61,867 nt of DNA from Kiloniellales bacterium. GTDB lineage: Bacteria > Pseudomonadota > Alphaproteobacteria > Kiloniellales > JAKSDN01. Below are positions 8,252 through 17,362 of the stretch, one piece after another (within the stretch, counting starts at the first letter, position 1; each line of letters begins with the position of its first letter). The stretch lies in assembly GCA_028280455.1 (NCBI GenBank), contig JANQLT010000062.1, positions 1-61,867 of the forward strand, read 5' to 3'. Below the pieces are notes generated by a model. That model worked only from the letters and a program-made list of their open reading frames with translations, made no database searches and was not told the DNA's origin. A program made the position numbers and the translations under genes.

Positions 8252-9058
8252 ATGAATCCCCCAGCCGGGTCAGCGGCCTGTGCCGAGACAGTCACGGAAG
8301 CGGGGCCCGCGGCGCCCTGGATAGTCCTGGTCCACGGAGTGTCGCAGGATCGGCGGGTCTTCGACCGGCAGGTCGCGGCCTTTCGGGGCGACCATCGGCT
8401 GCTGCTGATCGACCTGCCGGGCCACGGCCTGTCGGCCGATCTGCCGGGGCCCTACGGCATCCAGGAGTACGCCGGCAGCATCGCCGAGGCCCTGGCCGCC
8501 GCCGGCATCGAGCGCTGCCACTTCTGGGGCACCCATATCGGTGCCGGCGCTGGGCTGCTGCTGGCCTGCGCGCGGCCGGCGCTCTTCGCCTCGCTGATCC
8601 TCGAGGGCCCGGTCTTCCCCGGTCGGCCCCTGCCGGCGGTCGCCGAGACCCTGGCCCGCGTCGCGGCGACGGCGCGCAGCGACGGGATCGCGGCGGCCCG
8701 CACGCTCTGGTGGCAGGAGGGCGGCTGGTTCGAGGTCATGCGGGCGCGCCCGGAGGACTGCCGCGCGGCCGCGCAGCGGGCCATGATCGAAGACTTCGAG
8801 GGCCGGCCCTGGCTCGATAGCGGGCTGGTCTCCCGGCCGATCCCCCCGATCGACGCAGCCCTGAAAGGGCTCGACCTGCCGGTGCTGATCGTCAACGGCG
8901 AGCACGACCTGCCCGACTTCCTCGCCGCCGCCGACGCGCTCGCCGCCCTGCTGCCGAATTGCCGGCGCAGCAGCATCCCCGAAGCCGGCGGCTTCCCGCT
9001 CTGGGAGTTCCCGGAGCAGGTCAACGCTGTGGTGCGCGCGTTTCTTGCCTCAAGCTAG
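8252..9058 (+). CDS. Alpha/beta-hydrolase-fold protein with lost catalytic residues
   Basis: A 268-residue protein with a clear alpha/beta hydrolase layout: LVHGVSQDRRVFDRQVAAF near residue 27, LLIDLPGHGLSADL near 51, and an acid-loop segment VNGEHDLPDF. The nucleophile elbow, normally GxSxG, reads GTHIG at residues 93-97, with His in place of Ser. The catalytic-His segment near the C-terminus reads EAGGFPLWEFPEQ instead of the usual GHxxxxExP. Both changes argue against ordinary esterase activity. It could be a binding or regulatory protein. A GTG immediately precedes the ATG start and is an alternative. It follows hicA by about 60 bases on the same strand. Confidence 0.8.
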   Translation: MNPPAGSAACAETVTEAGPAAPWIVLVHGVSQDRRVFDRQVAAFRGDHRLLLIDLPGHGLSADLPGPYGIQEYAGSIAEALAAAGIERCHFWGTHIGAGAGLLLACARPALFASLILEGPVFPGRPLPAVAETLARVAATARSDGIAAARTLWWQEGGWFEVMRARPEDCRAAAQRAMIEDFEGRPWLDSGLVSRPIPPIDAALKGLDLPVLIVNGEHDLPDFLAAADALAALLPNCRRSSIPEAGGFPLWEFPEQVNAVVRAFLASS

Positions 9059-9093
9059 GCCTGGGACCGAGAGCCAAAGGCCGAACAAGCCGC

Positions 9094-9188
9094 TGTCATG
9101 CTCGGGCTTGACCCGAGCATCCAGGCCTCCGTTCGCAGGACGTTGCAGGTGGCGCCATGGACCCTCGGGTCAAGCCCGAGGGTGACAG
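9094..9188. repeat. Intergenic repeat, family D
   Basis: Two palindromes, GCTCGGGCTTGACCCGAGC and CCTCGGGTCAAGCCCGAGG, flank a variable centre and are bounded by TGTCAT and GTGACA. The same double hairpin occurs at 33844-33928 and 48091-48198. This is a common intergenic repeat type in alphaproteobacteria. Confidence 0.75.
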
Positions 9189-9259
9189 ACGTTGTGAGTC
9201 CCGAGGTCGCGCAACGGCATATCAGACGCTGGGGCGCTACACCGCAGCGCGACCGGCGG

Positions 9260-9796
9260 CTACTTCGGCACCATCACCATGGTCATCTGGCGGCCTTCCA
9301 TCTTCGGGAACTGCTCGACCTTGGCGGCTTCGCCGAGGTCGTCGCGGACCCGCTCGAGGACGCGCATGCCGATGTCCTGATGGGCCATTTCCCGGCCGCG
9401 GAAACGCATGGTGACCTTGACCTTGTCACCTTCGCCGATGAACTTGACGATCGAGCGCATTTTGACGTCGTAGTCGTGGACGTCGATATTCGGGCGCATC
9501 TTGATTTCTTTGACTTCGATCGTCTTCTGCTTCTTGCGCGCTTCGTTCCGGCGCTTCTGCGTCTCGTATTTGTATTTGCCGAAGTCCATGATCTTGCACA
9601 CGGGCGGGTCGGAGTTCGGCGAGATCTCGACCAAGTCGAGACCGGACTCCTCCGCGCGTTGCAGAGCATCTCTCGTGGACACTACGCCGACGTTGTCGCC
9701 GTCGGCTTCGATCAATCTCACCTCGTTGGCGTCGATCGCGTCGTTGACTCGCGGCCCGTCTCGGGTCGGCGCGGCAACGAATGGTGGCCTTGCTAT
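9260..9796 (-). CDS. infC: Translation initiation factor IF-3, with an ATA start
   Basis: Read from ATA at 9796, this is a 178-residue IF-3 of normal length, beginning IARPPF and containing [20 protein letters not shown], the conserved N-terminal opening of IF-3. The linker and C-terminal domain follow ([28 protein letters not shown]). An AAGGAGG site sits 7 bases before the ATA, and a TAG stop lies ten codons upstream with no ATG, GTG or TTG between. Starting at the internal GTG (9721) would give 153 residues and lose the conserved opening. Rare start codons in infC are known to let IF-3 repress its own translation. It follows thrS by 97 bases. Confidence 0.93.
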   Translation of the reverse strand: MARPPFVAAPTRDGPRVNDAIDANEVRLIEADGDNVGVVSTRDALQRAEESGLDLVEISPNSDPPVCKIMDFGKYKYETQKRRNEARKKQKTIEVKEIKMRPNIDVHDYDVKMRSIVKFIGEGDKVKVTMRFRGREMAHQDIGMRVLERVRDDLGEAAKVEQFPKMEGRQMTMVMVPK

Positions 9797-9893
9797 GGGC
9801 CTTCCTCCTTCTTTCCGTCGGTCCTAATCCTTGAAGCCAGAAGGCCTTGCCCCCCTGCGCCCGCAATGGACGCAGTGTCCGACTGGCTCCCCA

Positions 9894-11897
9894 TCAATGG
9901 GATTCGCCCGCCGGCGGCCTAGCTTCGTCACAAAGTCTATCGACTGCCTCGCCGAGCGCAAGGACCTCTTGCGCCGAGCCGCCGAGACGCCGCAGGGCGA
10001 TCGTGCCCTCCTCGGCCTCGCGCCGGCCGACCACGGCGATCAGCGGCACCTTGGCGAGGGAATGCTCGCGCACCTTATAGTTGATTTTCTCGTTGCGCAG
10101 ATCGGTCTCGACCCGCAGGCCCCGGGCGGCCATCTGCTCGGCCACCTCGGCGGCATAGCCGTCAGCCTCCGATGTAATGGTCGCCACCACCACCTGGATC
10201 GGCGCCAGCCAGAGCGGCAGCTTGCCTGCGTAGTGCTCAAGCAGAATGCCGGTGAAGCGCTCAAGCGAGCCGAACAGAGCCCGGTGCAGCATTACCGGGA
10301 TGTGCTTCTCGCCATCTTCGCCGACGTAGGAGGCGCCAAGCCTCTCGGGCAGATTGAGATCGACCTGCAGCGTGCCGCACTGCCAGTCGCGACCGATGGC
10401 GTCCCGCAGCACGAACTCGAGCTTCGGTCCGTAGAAGGCGCCCTCGCCGGGATTGGTCGTGTAGTCGAGGCCGGTCGCCTCGACCGCCGCTTTCAGGGCT
10501 GCCTCAGACTTGTCCCAAATCTCGTCCGAGCCAATGCGCTTCTCAGGTCGGTCCGAGAACTTGATCCGCACATCGTCGAAACCGAAATCGCGGTAGATGT
10601 TCAAGATGAGTTGGCAGACGATCTGGCATTCCTCGGTGATCTGCCCTTCCGTGCAGAAAATGTGAGCGTCATCCTGAGTGAAAGCGCGCAGGCGCATGAG
10701 ACCGTGCAGAGCGCCCGAAGGCTCGAACCGGTGCACCTTGCCGAACTCGGCAACGCGCAGTGGTAGATCGCGATAGCTCTTGATCCCCTGATTGAAGACC
10801 TGCACGTGGCCCGGGCAGTTCATCGGCTTCAGAGCAAAGACACGGTCCTCCCGCGCTTCGGTGGTGAACATGTTCTCACCGAACTTGCCCCAATGGCCCG
10901 ACCGCTCCCACAGGCTCCGCTCCATGATGTCTGGCGTGTTGATCTCGCGGTAGCCGGCCCTGGTCTGCCGCTGACGCATGTAGTTGATGAGGGTCTGGAA
11001 CAGCGTCCAACCCTTGCGGTGCCAGAAGACGCTGCCGACCGCCTCGGCCTGAAAATGGAACAACTCCATCTCGCGGCCGAGCCGCCGGTGGTCGCGCTTC
11101 TCGGCCTCCTCGAGCTGGTGCAGGTAGGCCGCGAGGCGCTTGGAGTCCTCCCAGCAGGTGCCGTAGATGCGCTGGAGCTGCTGGTTGCGGGCGTCGCCGC
11201 GCCAGTACGCGCCGGACACCTTGAGCAGCTTGAAGGCCTTGGGCAGCTTGCCGGTCGAGGGCAGGTGCGGGCCGGTGCAGAGGTCGAGCCACTCGCCCTG
11301 GCGGTAGATCGTGATCTCCGCGTCCTCGGCCAGGGTCTCGATGTGCTCGGCCTTGTAGATCTCGCCCAGGTCCTGGAACAGCCGGATCGCGTCGCCGCGC
11401 GCCCAGACCTCGCGCTCGATCGGCAGGTCGCGGTCGACGATCTCGGCCATGCGCTGCTCGATGGCGGCGAAGTCGTCCGGCGTGAAGGGCTCCTCGCGCA
11501 CGAAGTCGTAGTAGAAGCCGTCCTCGGTCGCCGGGCCGAAGGTGATCTGGGTGCCGGGATAGAGCTCCTGCACCGCCTGGGCGATGACGTGGGCGCAGTC
11601 GTGGCGCAGCAGCTCCAGGGCTTCGGGCTGCTTGAGGGTGACGATCTCGACCCGGGCGTCGCGCTCGATACCGCGCTTGAGGTCGCGCACTTCGCCGTCG
11701 ACGACCACCGCGAGCGCCGCCTTGGCGAGGCCCGGGCCGATCGAGGCGGCGATCTCGGCACCGCTGACCGGCGCGTCGTAGGCGCGCGTCGAGCCGTCCG
11801 GCAGGGTGATGGTCACCTGTCCAGCGGCGAGGCCAGGGGCGGCAGCGGCAGCGCCGGCGGCGCTTTTTTCGGCGAGTTCGTGCATGGCGACGCGCAC
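9894..11897 (-). CDS. thrS: Threonine--tRNA ligase
   Basis: A 667-residue class II synthetase. It has an N-terminal TGS domain ([19 protein letters not shown]), the SAD editing domain with [11 protein letters not shown] and [11 protein letters not shown], and the catalytic core with zinc ligands in MNCPGHV, DDAHIF and MLHRALFGS. The C-terminal anticodon-binding domain follows. I chose the GTG at 11897 because AGGAGG lies 8 bases upstream; an ATG four codons later is possible. The 3' half is visibly lower in GC than the 5' half. Confidence 0.97.
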   Translation of the reverse strand: MRVAMHELAEKSAAGAAAAAPGLAAGQVTITLPDGSTRAYDAPVSGAEIAASIGPGLAKAALAVVVDGEVRDLKRGIERDARVEIVTLKQPEALELLRHDCAHVIAQAVQELYPGTQITFGPATEDGFYYDFVREEPFTPDDFAAIEQRMAEIVDRDLPIEREVWARGDAIRLFQDLGEIYKAEHIETLAEDAEITIYRQGEWLDLCTGPHLPSTGKLPKAFKLLKVSGAYWRGDARNQQLQRIYGTCWEDSKRLAAYLHQLEEAEKRDHRRLGREMELFHFQAEAVGSVFWHRKGWTLFQTLINYMRQRQTRAGYREINTPDIMERSLWERSGHWGKFGENMFTTEAREDRVFALKPMNCPGHVQVFNQGIKSYRDLPLRVAEFGKVHRFEPSGALHGLMRLRAFTQDDAHIFCTEGQITEECQIVCQLILNIYRDFGFDDVRIKFSDRPEKRIGSDEIWDKSEAALKAAVEATGLDYTTNPGEGAFYGPKLEFVLRDAIGRDWQCGTLQVDLNLPERLGASYVGEDGEKHIPVMLHRALFGSLERFTGILLEHYAGKLPLWLAPIQVVVATITSEADGYAAEVAEQMAARGLRVETDLRNEKINYKVREHSLAKVPLIAVVGRREAEEGTIALRRLGGSAQEVLALGEAVDRLCDEARPPAGESH

Positions 11898-11973
11898 TCT
11901 AGGACACCTCCTTAAGCTGTCAAGGATCGGCCCGGAGGGCTTAAGACTCTCCTAACCATAAGACACGGGCGTG

Positions 11974-13200
11974 TCAGGCGGTCAGGTCCTGCCGTTCGCT
12001 GCCTGGTAGGCGCTCGACGTTGCCGGCCTCCAGCAGCTCGCCGTAGACCGCCAGGGTGCGGGCGCACATGACGTCCTTGGCGTATTGCGCGTGGACGTGG
12101 CTCATGGCCTCCGCGGCGAGGCGCTGGCGCTGCTCGGCGCTCAGCGACAGCGCGCCGCGCAGGGCCTCGGCCAGGGCATCGGCGTCGCCGTTGCGGAACA
12201 GCGAGCCGGTGCGCCCGACGATGAGCTGCTCGGGGGCACCGCCGTGGTTGCTGGCGACGACCGGGCAGCCCATGGCCTGGGCCTCGCTGACCACGCGGCC
12301 GAAGGCCTCCGGGTCGGTCGAGGCCGAGACCACCACGTCGGCCAGGATGTAGGCGGCCGGCATGTCGTCGCAGTGGTCCTTGATCAGCACCCGGTTGGCC
12401 AGGCCGAGCCGCTCGATCTGCTGCTTCAGCTCGGCCTGGTAGGCCAAGTTGCCTTCTGCCGAGCCGACGATGGCGCAGATGAAATCGAGGTCTCCGAGCT
12501 TGGCCAGCGCCTCGATCAGCACGCCCTGGCCCTTCCAGCGCGTCAGGCGGCCCGGCAGCATGATCAGCGGCACGTCCTCGGGGATGCGCCATTGGGTCGC
12601 CAGGCCGACCACGCGCTCGGCGCTGACGCTGGCCGGGTCGAAGTGGCGCAGGTCGATGCCTCGCGGGATGATCCGCAGACGCGCCGGGTTCATCGGGTAG
12701 TGCGCGCGGATGTGCTCGGCGATGAAGTGCGAGATGGCGATGACCCGGTCGCCTTTGGTCATGATGGCGTTGTAGTGCCACTTCAGGCTGCCGCCGAGAT
12801 TGTAGGTGCCGTGGAAGGTGGTGACGAAGTGCACGCCGGCGTCGCGCGCCGCGGCATGGGCGCTCCAGGCCGGCGCGCGCGAGCGGGCATGCACGACGTT
12901 GATGCCGAAATGCTCGATCACCTGCTTCAGGTAGCCGATGTTACGGTTCATCACGAAGGGGTTCTTGGCGGCGAGCGGCAGGGTCACGTGCTCGACGTCG
13001 CTGCGCGGCAGCTCCTTCTCCAGGACGCCGCCCTGGGAGGCGACCACCGAGCGGCCGCCCGCCTCGGCGATGGCGATGGCGACGTCGACCGCGCCGCGCT
13101 CGGCGCCGCCGCGGCCGAGGGCCGGCAGGACCTGCAACACGCTGGGGACGCCCGGCGCGACCGCCGGCCGCCCGGCGCTGGCGTCGTTTCCATGACTCAT
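11974..13200 (-). CDS. Glycosyltransferase family 4 protein
   Basis: A 408-residue GT-B fold protein. The N-terminal acceptor domain starts VLQVLPALGRGGAERGAVDV, and the C-terminal donor domain has IMLPGRLTRWKGQGVLIEAL and the E-x7-E motif in DPEAFGRVVSEAQAMGCPVV. The family moves sugars from nucleotide donors, often onto LPS or capsule lipids at the cytoplasmic membrane face. No polysaccharide cluster is adjacent. Its start codon lies only 15 bases from that of the divergent hydrolase gene, so their promoters must lie inside each other's 5' regions or one start is misplaced. Confidence 0.9.
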   Translation of the reverse strand: MSHGNDASAGRPAVAPGVPSVLQVLPALGRGGAERGAVDVAIAIAEAGGRSVVASQGGVLEKELPRSDVEHVTLPLAAKNPFVMNRNIGYLKQVIEHFGINVVHARSRAPAWSAHAAARDAGVHFVTTFHGTYNLGGSLKWHYNAIMTKGDRVIAISHFIAEHIRAHYPMNPARLRIIPRGIDLRHFDPASVSAERVVGLATQWRIPEDVPLIMLPGRLTRWKGQGVLIEALAKLGDLDFICAIVGSAEGNLAYQAELKQQIERLGLANRVLIKDHCDDMPAAYILADVVVSASTDPEAFGRVVSEAQAMGCPVVASNHGGAPEQLIVGRTGSLFRNGDADALAEALRGALSLSAEQRQRLAAEAMSHVHAQYAKDVMCARTLAVYGELLEAGNVERLPGSERQDLTA

Positions 13201-13215
13201 GTAACTAGCCCTGCC

Positions 13216-14004
13216 ATGCAGTCTTCACACAGCACCCAAAGCCCCGAGCCTCGAACTCTATCACGCGGCGAGGGGGTCTCCATCGCCTATCACGCGCTCG
13301 ACGGGCGATGCCCCGGAATTGTCTTCCTCGGCGGCTTCATGTCGGACATGACCGGCAGCAAGGCCCTGGCCATCGAGGAGCACGCCCGGCGGAGCGGCCG
13401 GGCCTGTCTGCGCTTCGACTACCAGGGCCACGGCGCCTCCTCGGGCGCCTTCGCCGACGGCACCATCGGCCTCTGGGCCGGCGACGCCATCGCCGCCTTC
13501 GACGCCTTGACCGAGGGACCACAAGTCCTAGTGGGTTCCTCCATGGGCGGCTGGATCATGTTGTTGCTGGCCCTCGCCCGGCCGGAGCGGGTCGCCGGCC
13601 TGCTCGGCATCGCCCCGGCCCCGGACTTCACCGAGGACCTGATGTGGCAGGGCTTCGATGCCGAGGCGCGCGCTACCCTTGCGCGCGACGGCCTGCTGCG
13701 CCAGCCCTCGGACTACGGCGAGGAGCCCTACACCATCACCCGGGCGCTGATCGAGGAGGGCCGCGAGCACCTGCTGCTGCGGTCGCCGATTCCGCTGACC
13801 TGCCCGGTGCGCCTGATCCACGGCATGGCCGACAAGGACGTGCCCTGGCAGACCTCGGTCCGCCTGACCGAGACCCTGGACTCCGAGGACGTCGAGATCC
13901 AGCTCGTCAAAGGCGGCGGCCACCGGCTCTCGGAGCCCGAGGACCTGGCCCGCCTGACCCGGACCCTGGACGCGTTGCTCGCGCGGGTCGAGGGCGAGGC
14001 CTAA
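13216..14004 (+). CDS. Alpha/beta hydrolase (esterase/thioesterase-like)
   Basis: A 262-residue hydrolase resembling the ABHD10-type small esterases. It has an oxyanion region GIVFLGGFMSDMTGSKA, the nucleophile elbow GSSMGGW, the acid segment HGMADKDVPW and the catalytic His in GGGHRLSE. All three catalytic residues are present. The substrate is unknown. ATG at 13192 or 13216 are both possible; the former overlaps the 5' end of the divergent glycosyltransferase gene. Confidence 0.85.
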   Translation: MQSSHSTQSPEPRTLSRGEGVSIAYHALDGRCPGIVFLGGFMSDMTGSKALAIEEHARRSGRACLRFDYQGHGASSGAFADGTIGLWAGDAIAAFDALTEGPQVLVGSSMGGWIMLLLALARPERVAGLLGIAPAPDFTEDLMWQGFDAEARATLARDGLLRQPSDYGEEPYTITRALIEEGREHLLLRSPIPLTCPVRLIHGMADKDVPWQTSVRLTETLDSEDVEIQLVKGGGHRLSEPEDLARLTRTLDALLARVEGEA

Positions 14005-14006
14005 CA

Positions 14007-14135
14007 CCAGACGGCGATGAGTAGAACTCGTCGCGGTCTGGCAAGCGCGACCGCGCGCCCGCAGCGAAGCGATGAAAGCCCGCGTGGCGCTTGAACGCCA
14101 TACGAACGACGATGAGTCATACTCATCGCCGTTCG
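14007..14135 (+). repeat. Structured dispersed element, family B, copy 1
   Basis: Two outer hairpins, CCAGACGGCGATGAGT/ACTCGTCGCGGTCTGG (14007-14041) and CGAACGACGATGAGT/ACTCATCGCCGTTCG (14103-14135), bracket a core starting GCAAGCGCGACCGCGCG and ending TTGAACGCCATACG. The reverse complement of 58752-58878 has the same core and the same inner GATGAG/CTCATC stems but different outer arms that remain self-complementary. Confidence 0.75.
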
Positions 14136-14147
14136 GTACAAACGCCC

Positions 14148-15017
14148 TCAGCTCTCGGCGAGCAGCGCCTTCAGGCCGGCGCGGTAGTCGGGATAGGCCA
14201 GGGCGACGCCAAGCTCTTCCTTGATGCGCCGGTTCGAGACCCGCTTGTTGTCGCGGTAGAAGCTGCGGCCCATCGGGCTCAGCTCGGCCTGCTCGAAGGG
14301 CACCAGGGGCGGCGGCTCGACCCCCAGCAGGCCGCAGGCATGGGCGATCACCTCTTCCGGCGGCGCGGCCTCGTCGTCGCAGAGGTTGTAGGCCCGGCCC
14401 GGGTTGGGCCGCGCCATCGAGGCCCGCAGCACGGCGACGATGTCCGCCTGGTGGATGCGGCTGAAGACCTGGCCCGGCTTGTCGATCCGCCTGCCGCGGC
14501 CGGCGCGCACGGTCTCCAGGGCGTTGCGCCCCGGGCCGTAGATGCCGGCCAGCCGGAAGAGATGCACCGGCCGGCCGGCCAGCCCGAGCCAGGCCCGCTC
14601 CGCCGCCACCCGCCGCGCGCCGCGCGACCCGGTCGGCTCCAGCGCCGAGTCCTCGTCGACCCAGCCGCCGTCGCGGTCGCCGTAGACGCCGGTGGTCGAG
14701 AGATAGCCGATCCACAGGAGGCTCGCGCAGGCCAGGATGGCCGCGCCGTGCTGCGCGATCACCGGGTCGCCGGCCTCGTCCGGCGGCACCGAGGAGAGCA
14801 GGTGGCTGGCCGCGCCGAGCGCCGCCGCCGGGTCCGCCAGGGGCCGGTCGCGGTCGAAGAGATGCACCTCGAAGCCCTCGGCGCGCAGCCGCTCGGCGGA
14901 CTCTTCGGCGCGGGTCGTGCCGGCGACCTGCCAGCCCTCGTCGAGGAGCTGCCGGCCCAGGGCCCGGGCCGAGTAGCCGAGACCGAAACAGAACAGGCGG
15001 CGCGGGGATTGGGACAT
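14148..15017 (-). CDS. SDR-family NAD(P)-dependent epimerase/dehydratase (YeeZ-like)
   Basis: A 289-residue Rossmann-fold protein. The nucleotide-binding region is LFCFGLGYSARALGRQLLDE, and GYLSTTGVYGDRDGGWVDE gives the active-site strand and Tyr. The C-terminal part contains YNLCDDEAAPPEEVI and SFYRDNKRVSNRRIKEELGV, typical of YeeZ-like extended SDR proteins. The substrate is unknown. I chose the ATG at 15017 because the Rossmann motif begins shortly after; the upstream frame lies over the divergent TPR gene. Confidence 0.87.
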   Translation of the reverse strand: MSQSPRRLFCFGLGYSARALGRQLLDEGWQVAGTTRAEESAERLRAEGFEVHLFDRDRPLADPAAALGAASHLLSSVPPDEAGDPVIAQHGAAILACASLLWIGYLSTTGVYGDRDGGWVDEDSALEPTGSRGARRVAAERAWLGLAGRPVHLFRLAGIYGPGRNALETVRAGRGRRIDKPGQVFSRIHQADIVAVLRASMARPNPGRAYNLCDDEAAPPEEVIAHACGLLGVEPPPLVPFEQAELSPMGRSFYRDNKRVSNRRIKEELGVALAYPDYRAGLKALLAES

Positions 15018-15066
15018 GACGCTGTGCGGGCTTGAACGCGGCGGATGGCGACGCGACTCTAGGAGC

Positions 15067-15852
15067 GTGACTCGCGGCGAACAAGGTACAGCTTTCTGGG
15101 CAGCCCTCGGCTTGCTCGCCTTTCTTCTGGGCGGCGGCGCGCCGGCGCATGCCCAGATCGAGGAGACCATCGACCACGCCTTCCAGTACAAGGCCTGCAT
15201 GACGCTGGTGAAGAGCGCCGCGGAGGAAGCCCTGGAAAGCGCCATGGCCTGGCAGGCCCGCGGCGGCGGCCCGGCGGCCCAGCACTGCGCGGCCGTCGCC
15301 CTGCTCGCCCTCGACCAGTACCGCGACGCCGGCGAACGCTTCGAGTCGCTGGCCGAGGCGGTCGACCGGGATCAGCCGGAGACCCGCGCCGGCGCCCTGG
15401 CCCAGGCCGGCCAGGCCTGGCTGCTGGCCGGCGACAACGAGCGGGCCCACGCGGCCCAGAGCGCCGCCCTGGAGATCGCCCCGGGCAACGTCGAGCTCTG
15501 GATCGACCGGGCGCTGACCCTGGCGCTGGCCGAGAACTACTGGGAGGCCATCGACGACCTGAACTATGCCGCCGATCTCGCTCCCCGCCGCGCCGAGATC
15601 TACATCTTCCGGGCCAGCGCCTACCGCTACGTCGACGCCCTCGAGCTGGCGGCCGAGGACATCGCCCGCGGCCTGGCCCTCGAGCCCGAGAACCCCGAGG
15701 GCCTGCTGGAGCGCGGCATCCTGCGCCGCCTGCAGGGCGACCTCGCGGGCGCGCGCGCCGACTGGCTGAAGATCGTCACCGACTACGAGGGCAGCCTGCC
15801 CGCCGAAACCGCCCGCCGTAACCTCGAGGCGCTGGACGTCAAAGCCGAGTAG
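15067..15852 (+). CDS. Exported TPR-repeat protein
   Basis: About 261 residues with a signal-peptide-like start (FWAALGLLAFLLGG then PAHAQ) followed by TPR-type helices, for example AGQAWLLAGDNERAHAAQSA, and later AEIYIFRASAYRYVDALE. It is probably periplasmic and works by protein binding. The start is uncertain: GTG at 15067 is used here although its ribosome binding site is too close. The 5' end overlaps or abuts the divergent SDR gene. Confidence 0.75.
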   Translation: MTRGEQGTAFWAALGLLAFLLGGGAPAHAQIEETIDHAFQYKACMTLVKSAAEEALESAMAWQARGGGPAAQHCAAVALLALDQYRDAGERFESLAEAVDRDQPETRAGALAQAGQAWLLAGDNERAHAAQSAALEIAPGNVELWIDRALTLALAENYWEAIDDLNYAADLAPRRAEIYIFRASAYRYVDALELAAEDIARGLALEPENPEGLLERGILRRLQGDLAGARADWLKIVTDYEGSLPAETARRNLEALDVKAE

Positions 15853-15905
15853 CCGCCGCCTCAACTGTCATCGCGAGCCGGCGAAGCCGGCGCGGAAAAC
15901 GAAGC

Positions 15906-16574
15906 TCAGAAATCCAGATCCGCGTAGTGCTTCGGCGGCGGCGAGCCGGAGATGTGGTCGGCGAGGATCGGCCGCAGGCTGGGGCGCGACTTGACGCGGG
16001 CGTACCAGTCCTTGGCCTCGCCGTGGCTCTCCCAGGGCACGTCGCCGAGGTAGTCGAGCACCGAGACCTGGGCCGCGGCGGCGATGTCGGCCAGGGAGAA
16101 GTCGTCGCCGCCGAGCCAGCGCCGGCGGTCGCAGAGCCAGGCGATGTAGTCGAGGTGGTAGCCCATGTTGGCATGGGCCGCGCGGATCGCCGCGGAGTCC
16201 GGCTGGCCGAGGCCGAGGAAGCGCTTCATCATCTTCTCCTCGACCAGCGGACCGGTCACCTCGCGGGCCATCTTGATGTCGAACCACTGGGCCAGGCGGC
16301 GGGTCTCGGCCCGGTACAGCGGGCCCTCGCCGAGCATGCTCGGCGTCGGGTAGGCCTCCTCCAGGTACTCGACGATGACTGAGGCGCCGGCGATCGAGGT
16401 GCCGTCCTCCTCCAGCAGCACGGGCACCTCGCCGGCCGGGTTCAGCTTGAGGAAGGCCTCGCGCCGCTCCCAGACCTTCTCGGCCTTGAGCTGCACGTCG
16501 AGGGCCTTCTCGGCCAGCAGGATGCGGATCTTCCGGCTGCCCGGGTCGATCGGCAGGTGATAGAGGCTGCGCAT
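15906..16574 (-). CDS. Glutathione S-transferase family protein
   Basis: A 222-residue protein with a thioredoxin-like N-terminal domain (MRSLYHLPIDPGSRKIRILL, and NPAGEVPVLLEEDGTSI followed by the glutathione-binding AGASVIVEYLEE) and an all-helical C-terminal domain with SLADIAAAAQVSVLDYLG. It likely conjugates or reduces small electrophiles in the cytoplasm. I chose the ATG at 16574, where the first beta strand begins. It is on the same strand as the following methyltransferase-type gene but separated by about 50 bases. Confidence 0.9.
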   Translation of the reverse strand: MRSLYHLPIDPGSRKIRILLAEKALDVQLKAEKVWERREAFLKLNPAGEVPVLLEEDGTSIAGASVIVEYLEEAYPTPSMLGEGPLYRAETRRLAQWFDIKMAREVTGPLVEEKMMKRFLGLGQPDSAAIRAAHANMGYHLDYIAWLCDRRRWLGGDDFSLADIAAAAQVSVLDYLGDVPWESHGEAKDWYARVKSRPSLRPILADHISGSPPPKHYADLDF

Positions 16575-16626
16575 GGGCGAGGGAATATAGCCGCGCCGCC
16601 GCCTTGGCAAACAGAGCCGTGTGCGC

Positions 16627-17343
16627 CTATGCCCGCCGTGTGACCCGCAGCATGCGGTCGCCGCCGCGCTGGAAGGCGTAGGGCACCGGCAGGACCTCGG
16701 CGCCGTAGCCGGCCGCCCTCAGGGCGGCCAGCACCGGCTCTAGGTGGGCCGAGGTCCGGCCGGCCATGTCCAGCAAGGGGAAGACCCGGACCTCGGCCGC
16801 GACGCGCGCCAGCTCGCGGACCGCCGCCAGGTGGAAAGCGGCATCCCACTGCGCGCTGTAGAGGAACAGGAGGTGCGAGGCGAGCGCCAGATCGACGGAG
16901 TCGTCGGGCAGGCCGAGCGCCGGCAAGGCCTCGGTGCGGTAGCGGCCGGCCTCGCGGCCGGTCTCGTAGTCCTCTAGGAAGCGCGCCATCGCCGCCAGGC
17001 GCAGGCGCTCCAGCGCGTCGGGGGACTCGATGCTGGTCCAGACGAAGCGCTCCGGCTCGGCCCGGACCAGGGCCATGATCTGCGCGCGTGCCGCCTCGAT
17101 CCGGCCCTCGATCGCCGCCTTGTCGTGGGCATAGAGCGGGTCGCAGGCGACGGCCTGCCAGCCGCGCTCTACCGCCTCGGCCGTGAAGCTGGCCGGCCCG
17201 CCGCCGACGTCGAGCACACGGGGCGCCGCGCCGGCCCGCGCGAAGGGCCGGCCGTCGAGATCGAACATCGCCCGATACTCGTCGAAGCTGCGGCCCCAGG
17301 GCAGCACCTCGGTAATCCGCTCGGCGGTGATCCGCTCGGCCAT
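16627..17343 (-). CDS. Class I SAM-dependent methyltransferase
   Basis: A 238-residue protein with motif I RVLDVGGGPASFTAE near residue 42 and CDPLYAHDKAA as the acidic strand after it. The later PDDSVDLALASHLLFLYS is the motif IV/V region. The substrate cannot be told from sequence. It lies 19 bases downstream of the polysaccharide-lyase-like gene, so the two may share a transcript. Confidence 0.83.
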   Translation of the reverse strand: MAERITAERITEVLPWGRSFDEYRAMFDLDGRPFARAGAAPRVLDVGGGPASFTAEAVERGWQAVACDPLYAHDKAAIEGRIEAARAQIMALVRAEPERFVWTSIESPDALERLRLAAMARFLEDYETGREAGRYRTEALPALGLPDDSVDLALASHLLFLYSAQWDAAFHLAAVRELARVAAEVRVFPLLDMAGRTSAHLEPVLAALRAAGYGAEVLPVPYAFQRGGDRMLRVTRRA

Positions 17344-17362
17344 CGCCAGTCGCCCGCCTCTG

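Noticed and set aside
9094..9188. Insertion-sequence ends at the CTCGGG/CCCGAG palindromes
   Set aside because: No transposase lies between or next to them, and the same structure recurs in several intergenic gaps, as expected of small intergenic repeats.
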